This document shows positions 32,042-36,289 of a stretch of DNA of 36,289 bases, one piece after another. A program made the translations under genes and the position numbers. Below the pieces are notes generated by a model. That model searched no databases. It saw only the letters and a list, made by a program, of their open reading frames with translations, and was not told the origin of the DNA. Where the stretch lies: assembly GCA_022563505.1 (NCBI GenBank), contig JADFNG010000016.1, positions 1 through 36,289 on the forward strand, given 5' to 3'. Source of the DNA: Pseudomonadota bacterium (GTDB lineage Bacteria > Pseudomonadota > Gammaproteobacteria > Steroidobacterales > Woeseiaceae). The first letter of the stretch is position 1. Each line of letters begins with the position of its first letter.

Positions 32042-32125
32042 GCCCCGATTCTATCCCGAGCGACCCGCATGAGCCACAGATCAAGTCACAATTTGATGGA
32101 ATGATCAATGGGGTCGCGCAGGCTC

Positions 32126-33322
32126 CTAGTATGGCGCAGGTGGTGTCAGGCTTCGGCGTGGCGGGAACCAGAAGGGCTTGTCGACGACCACTGCTTTCGC
32201 CATCACACGTGTCCAGTGCATTTCTCGCTGGTAGAAAATTTCGACCCACACGGTGTCGCCTGGCTTGCCGTGCGGCATGCGAACCGTCCCGAGCGCAATG
32301 TTCTGTTTGCAAACCGGGGACCAGGCGGCCGACGTAATGAAACCGATCTCCTTCCTGTTACGCTTTTCCTTCGCGTAAATATAAGAATGATGCGCGGGTT
32401 TGTTGCCTTCAATGTCCAGTTTGACGAGTCGCCAGGTCGATCCATTGCGCTTTTCTTCCGCCAATGCACGCCGGCCATTGAAGTTGGGTTTTTTGAAATC
32501 GACCAGCCAGTCGAGACCGAGCTCAAAGGGCGAACGTGAACGGCCAGTACGCACCGTGGTGTCGGCCGGCAGGAAATCTTCAAACGCAGCCAGGTAACCG
32601 GCTTCGATTCGCGCGAGATCCAGTGCGCTTGTTCCGATCGGACGAATGCCGTGCAGCTTGCCCGCGTCAAACAACGCATCCCAGAGAGCTTCTGCCTTTT
32701 CAGCGGCGATCCAGACTTCGTAGCCAAGATCGCCGGTATAGCCGGTTCGCGAGACCAGCAGCTCGGCACCCTCGAATTCGAAGTGCATCAAGCCGAATGG
32801 CTTCAGGTCGCCAAGGCCCTCAAGGCCCATTCTGGAAAGCACGCTGAATGAGGTGGGCCCCTGCACGGCCAGCGCGGCAATTTCTGCTGTTTCCACAACA
32901 ATCGATACATCGAAACCGATTGCGGCTGCCGTCAGCCAGGCGAAGTGTCGCTCTTGGGAGCACAAGCGGTACTCGCCTTCACGCAGGTGAAATATCGTGC
33001 CATCATCAATCACTTGCCCCTGGTCGTTGCACCAGACTGCATACGCCACGCGCCCCGGTTTGATCTTGCGCATGTCGCGAGTCACCAGGCGATCGAGGTA
33101 ATCGAGCGCATCAGGACCCGTAATGCGATATTTGGTCATCGGCGTCAGATCAAAGACGCCCGTAGCATTCCTGATCGCAAAATATTCAGTCTCGGCACAA
33201 TAGAGCGCATCGGCACTCGAGTAGCCCTTCCATTCATGCCACGTATTCAGGGTGTCGAGCTTTTGCAGGCGAGAATAAAACGGCGTGCGAAGCCTGCCTT
33301 GCGGTACTTCGGAAATACTCAT
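32126..33322 (-). CDS. GcvT/DmdA-like aminomethyltransferase-family protein
   Basis: A 398-residue protein of the folate-dependent GcvT fold. FDLTPMTKYRITGPDALDYLDRLVTRDM, YAVWCNDQGQVIDDGTIF, SRTGYTGDLGYEVWI and DLARIEAGYLAAFEDFLP follow the family order, with the C-terminal barrel after about residue 300. GcvT proteins move one-carbon units to tetrahydrofolate; relatives demethylate DMSP, dimethylglycine or methoxy-aromatics. No other glycine-cleavage genes are nearby, so glycine cleavage is unlikely. It overlaps the upstream oxidoreductase gene by ATGA, pointing to a shared pathway that demethylates an unknown substrate. Confidence 0.82.
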   Translation of the reverse strand: MSISEVPQGRLRTPFYSRLQKLDTLNTWHEWKGYSSADALYCAETEYFAIRNATGVFDLTPMTKYRITGPDALDYLDRLVTRDMRKIKPGRVAYAVWCNDQGQVIDDGTIFHLREGEYRLCSQERHFAWLTAAAIGFDVSIVVETAEIAALAVQGPTSFSVLSRMGLEGLGDLKPFGLMHFEFEGAELLVSRTGYTGDLGYEVWIAAEKAEALWDALFDAGKLHGIRPIGTSALDLARIEAGYLAAFEDFLPADTTVRTGRSRSPFELGLDWLVDFKKPNFNGRRALAEEKRNGSTWRLVKLDIEGNKPAHHSYIYAKEKRNRKEIGFITSAAWSPVCKQNIALGTVRMPHGKPGDTVWVEIFYQREMHWTRVMAKAVVVDKPFWFPPRRSLTPPAPY

Positions 33323-34863
33323 GCCCGGTTGCCTCCGCTCAAAATGACTCGCGCCGCATTACGGCCGGCGGCACCACTGACGCCGCCACCCGGATGTGTT
33401 CCCGCACCGCACAGATACAGGCCGTCGAGTGGCATCTGGTATTGTGCGGCACCCGCCACCGGTCTCACGAAAAGGAATTGATCAAGCGTCAACTCACCGT
33501 GATGCCAGTGCCCGCCTGTCATATGAAACTCACGCTCAATGTCAGCGGGTGTCAACAGCTCACTGGCCACAATGCGCTGTTCTATATCCGGTGCATACTG
33601 TGAAATCGCCTTGATCGCCGCTTGCTTGAACCGCTCGCGTGCTGCTTCGTTCCAACCGCCCTTGAGGTTGTAAGGGGCATACTGAACGATGGCCGACATG
33701 ACGTGCTTTCCGCTTGGCGCCAGTGATTCATCGCGAAAACTCGGAAAGGTCAACTCCAATACCGGGGAGGGTGAACTCTCGCCATACTTCGCAGGGTTGA
33801 ATGCCCGTTCAACATAGTTTTCGTCGGCTGCGATCAAGAGCCGCTCACCAAAATCCTTTCTGGCCAGCCCGTCAATCGTGGGCAGGCCATCGAGAGCGAG
33901 ATGCAACTTCGCCGCATTGCCGCGCATGCGAATGTTATTTATCCGCTGGATAAATCGTGTTTCAAGGTGACGCGCACCGACGAGCTTCATGATGGTTCGT
34001 CTGGGATCTGCGTTCGAGACGATGGTCAGGCTGAAAAATTTCTCGCCGCCTTCGGTCTCCACACCGGTCACCCGACCGTTCTCAACGACGATGCGTTTTA
34101 CCGGCATGTCAGTACGAATGGTGACCCCCGCCGCCCTCGCCGCCTGCGCGAGTGCGTCGCTAACACTGCCCATGCCTCCGGCCGGGGAAGCAATACGGCC
34201 CCGGTTTCCCGCCAGTCGATAGAGATAGGTCATGATCGTATTCGGTGATCGTGGCCCGAGATGCGTACCCAGAACGGCGTCGAGACTGAGGCCGCCTTTC
34301 AGAAGCGGGCTATCGAATCGCTCGAAAAGCTCGTCGTAGATATTCATGCCAATCAGACGCAGGAACTCCCGCATCTCAATCTTTCCAAGGCGTCGAACAT
34401 CGAACCCAAGCCTGGCGAGTGAGAACAGGTCTTTCTTATTGGTCGTACCCAGGCGCGGCGGCGGCTTGTTAAAAGCCGTTCGCAACAGATCTGAGTAGCG
34501 AGCCATGCGCTTGTGGAATTCCGCGAACTTTGCAACATCTTTTTGCCGCACGCCGCTCACTTGGTCACCGCAATAACGCACGTGTTGCCCGTCTGCCGAT
34601 AACACAATTGTCGACATATTGTCGGCAGCCATTTTGAGGTTCAACTTCAGGTCTTTCTGCACATCCGGCTGCAACTGGTACAAGAGATGAGCGGCGGCGG
34701 AAACAGAGTAGCCGTCAGCGAAAGGCCGCGTAACAGCCGCGCCACCGACCTGCCTGTTTGCCTCGAGAAGCAACACCCTCTTGCCGGCTTTGCCGAGCAA
34801 AGCCGCGCAAACCAGGCCATTATGCCCGGCACCCACAACGATGGCGTCGTAGCGATCAGTCAT
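33319..34863 (-). CDS. PYROXD2/phytoene-desaturase-like FAD oxidoreductase (copy 2)
   Basis: A 514-residue flavoprotein. The N-terminal dinucleotide fold is YDAIVVGAGHNGLVCAALLGKAGKRVLLLE (Gly motif 11-16) and is followed by VGGAAVTRPF. The C-terminus has the FAD-contact block GLYLCGAGTHPGGGVSGAAG. The family contains carotenoid desaturases, but there are no carotenoid genes here, and the GTHPGGG form is that of PYROXD2-like proteins. It is a paralogue of the next upstream gene, which it overlaps by 8 bp, and is coupled to the GcvT-like gene downstream. The substrate is unknown. Confidence 0.85.
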   Translation of the reverse strand: MTDRYDAIVVGAGHNGLVCAALLGKAGKRVLLLEANRQVGGAAVTRPFADGYSVSAAAHLLYQLQPDVQKDLKLNLKMAADNMSTIVLSADGQHVRYCGDQVSGVRQKDVAKFAEFHKRMARYSDLLRTAFNKPPPRLGTTNKKDLFSLARLGFDVRRLGKIEMREFLRLIGMNIYDELFERFDSPLLKGGLSLDAVLGTHLGPRSPNTIMTYLYRLAGNRGRIASPAGGMGSVSDALAQAARAAGVTIRTDMPVKRIVVENGRVTGVETEGGEKFFSLTIVSNADPRRTIMKLVGARHLETRFIQRINNIRMRGNAAKLHLALDGLPTIDGLARKDFGERLLIAADENYVERAFNPAKYGESSPSPVLELTFPSFRDESLAPSGKHVMSAIVQYAPYNLKGGWNEAARERFKQAAIKAISQYAPDIEQRIVASELLTPADIEREFHMTGGHWHHGELTLDQFLFVRPVAGAAQYQMPLDGLYLCGAGTHPGGGVSGAAGRNAARVILSGGNRA

Positions 34864-36289
34864 CGCCGAAATTCTCCGGCACAGTGTTCTTGCGCTTCAG
34901 GTCAAAAAGTATTTCGCGTGCTGCGTTGGCTCCCGGTGCCGCCATAACGCCACCGCCAGGGTGTGTGCTCGAACCGCACATATAGAGGCCGGCAACGGGC
35001 GAGCGGTATTGCGCGTATCCGGGCACAGGTCGATTGAACATCAACTGATCCATCGTCAATTCACCGTGGAAAATATTGCCCTCAGTGATACCGATTTCAT
35101 CTTCAATATCCTGCGGCGTACGGATCTCCATGTGCAGAATCAAGCTTTTGAAATCGGGGCTGTATTTGGCGATCTGGTCGATCACCGTCTGGCCAAACGC
35201 CTGGCGCTCCGTGTCGGTCCACGCGCGGCCTTCGATCTGCAACGGGCAGTACTGCACAAAACAACTCATCATGTGCTTGCCGGGTGGCGCCATCGTTGGG
35301 TCAATTAACGTGGGGATGAGCATGTCAATGTAGGGATCCTTCGACCAGGTGCCATCTTTCCAGTCATCGTATGCACGTTCCATGCGCTCCATCGAGTCAA
35401 CGAAATGCATATCGCTGTGATAAAGCGAGCTTCCCTTGGGTAGTGCCGGAAATGTAGGCATTCCGTCCAGCGCGATATTCACCTTGCCCGAGGAACCGCG
35501 TATTTTGAAATTGCTGACACGCTCATAAAATGCATGTGGTAAATCGCTTTGATCCATGCACTTGAGGAATGTCCGCTTCACATCCATGCCCGAAACGACA
35601 ACGCGCGCATCGATTTCCTCGCCATTCTCCAACGCGACGCCTTTTACGCGACCGTTCTTTACAACTATTTTTTCCACACCCGAGCCAGCGCGCAACTCGC
35701 CACCGTAGGACTGAAAGGCACCTGCTATGGCATTTGCAACCGCGCCCATGCCGCCACGAGCGAATCCCCATGTGCCGACATTGCCGTCAACATCTCCCAT
35801 GTAGTGGTGCAACAACACGTAGGAGGTGCCCGGCGAGTGGACTCCCAGGGCCGTACCAATAATGCCGCTACCGGAAAGCGAGGTCTTGATGACGTCGCTC
35901 TCAAAATACTCATCCAGGTATTCGGCGACGCTCATCGTCCAGAAACGGATGGTCTCGTACATCCGGTCTTCGCCCATCTCCAGAAACTTGCGGCCCAGCA
36001 ACATCAGCTCCTTCAGATCTCTCATCTTGAACGATGTCGGGTCGGGCGGAGTCTTCAGCAGGAAGTCTCTGACCAGGCGACATTGCCGCATGGTGTCAGC
36101 TGAGAACCGTGCATAGGCATCTGCATCATGCTGTGAATGGCGCACCATTTCCCGATATTTGACTTCCGGGTCGTGGTAGCCGCCGTAATAGTCGCCGTTT
36201 TCCATGAAAGTGAGCGAACCGCCATAGGGAGTGACTTGCAATCCATGACGATGCAACTCAAGCGAGCGGTAGATCTCCGGCCGCAAGAG
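34856..36289 (-). CDS. PYROXD2/phytoene-desaturase-like FAD oxidoreductase (copy 1; N-terminus outside window)
   Basis: The frame is open to the window edge, and the first 478 visible codons lack the N-terminal FAD-binding GxGxxG, so the start lies beyond 36289. The visible part begins near LRPEIYRSLELHRHGL and includes TPYGGSLTF, GGMGAVANAIAGAFQSYGGE and the C-terminal FAD block GLYMCGSSTHPGGGVMAAPG. It is similar throughout to the downstream copy but more distant than a recent duplicate would be. It is the first visible gene of the three-gene minus-strand operon. Confidence 0.85.
   Translation of the reverse strand, partial: LLRPEIYRSLELHRHGLQVTPYGGSLTFMENGDYYGGYHDPEVKYREMVRHSQHDADAYARFSADTMRQCRLVRDFLLKTPPDPTSFKMRDLKELMLLGRKFLEMGEDRMYETIRFWTMSVAEYLDEYFESDVIKTSLSGSGIIGTALGVHSPGTSYVLLHHYMGDVDGNVGTWGFARGGMGAVANAIAGAFQSYGGELRAGSGVEKIVVKNGRVKGVALENGEEIDARVVVSGMDVKRTFLKCMDQSDLPHAFYERVSNFKIRGSSGKVNIALDGMPTFPALPKGSSLYHSDMHFVDSMERMERAYDDWKDGTWSKDPYIDMLIPTLIDPTMAPPGKHMMSCFVQYCPLQIEGRAWTDTERQAFGQTVIDQIAKYSPDFKSLILHMEIRTPQDIEDEIGITEGNIFHGELTMDQLMFNRPVPGYAQYRSPVAGLYMCGSSTHPGGGVMAAPGANAAREILFDLKRKNTVPENFGDD

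Noticed and set aside
32126-33322. Glycine cleavage T protein
   Set aside because: No gcvH, gcvP or lipoamide genes are nearby, and the operon partners are oxidoreductases; another one-carbon substrate is more likely.
1-36289. CRISPR arrays, tRNA or rRNA genes, insertion sequences, prophage genes
   Set aside because: No spaced direct repeats, cloverleaf-like sequences, transposase or phage proteins were recognised on either strand.
33319-36289. Carotenoid biosynthesis cluster
   Set aside because: The two FAD proteins resemble phytoene desaturases overall, but no crtB, crtE or crtY-like gene is adjacent and the C-terminal THPGGG block fits PYROXD2-like proteins.

Overview
The window looks like chromosomal DNA of a free-living gammaproteobacterium, possibly of the Woeseiaceae/Chromatiales/Xanthomonadales type. 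Four things suggest this. The order polA, small-RNA locus, engB, cytochrome c4, dsbA resembles that of pseudomonads. lptM, nudC, dinB, a YadG/YadH-type ABC exporter and GspA/GspB-like proteins are present. The arginine genes use an N-acylornithine carbamoyltransferase as in Xanthomonas and Bacteroidetes. A REP-like palindrome of the GGAGCG...CGCGA type is present. The taxonomic placement is an inference from gene content. No CRISPR array, tRNA, rRNA, insertion sequence or prophage was seen.

Layout. (1) 1-6352 is a mevalonate-pathway isoprenoid block. It holds the 3' end of an HMG-CoA synthase gene on +, and a convergent minus-strand operon of mvaD, phosphomevalonate kinase, a single-chain HMG-CoA reductase-mevalonate kinase fusion, and idi. 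The farnesyl-diphosphate synthase gene ispA is divergent from mvaD. Together these cover acetoacetyl-CoA to FPP except the acetoacetyl-CoA thiolase. (2) 6352-9863 holds dinB and a gspA/gspB-like pair. (3) 9873-12987 is a minus-strand run of an unknown gene, an ABC ATPase, its permease and an SRAP (YedK/HMCES) protein. (4) 13121-15393 holds an orphan FlhC-like regulator, nudC and a convergent carboxylesterase. (5) 15457-23664 is a compact arginine operon: ArgR boxes, argR, argG, an unidentified P-loop protein, argC, argD, an N-acylornithine carbamoyltransferase, argB and argH. (6) 23689-25806 holds a Tat-exported PLP enzyme, a TfoX-N protein, a long perfect inverted repeat and lptM. (7) 25822-31107 holds polA, a predicted structured small RNA with a sigma-E-like promoter, engB, cytochrome c4 and a membrane-anchored DsbA-like protein. 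(8) 31112-36289 (all minus) holds an L,D-transpeptidase-like protein and an overlapping operon of two paralogous PYROXD2/phytoene-desaturase-like FAD oxidoreductases followed by a GcvT/DmdA-like folate-dependent enzyme. The first oxidoreductase gene runs off the window.

Four items most deserve follow-up. The first is the unassigned P-loop gene inside the arginine operon, together with a carbamoyltransferase that carries Ala at the residue separating acetyl- from succinyl-ornithine enzymes. The second is the HMGR-MVK fusion. The third is the polA-engB small RNA, which has an anti-Shine-Dalgarno loop and a sigma-E-type promoter. The fourth is the two-oxidoreductase plus GcvT operon. All family calls come from reading motifs by eye; no database search was possible.
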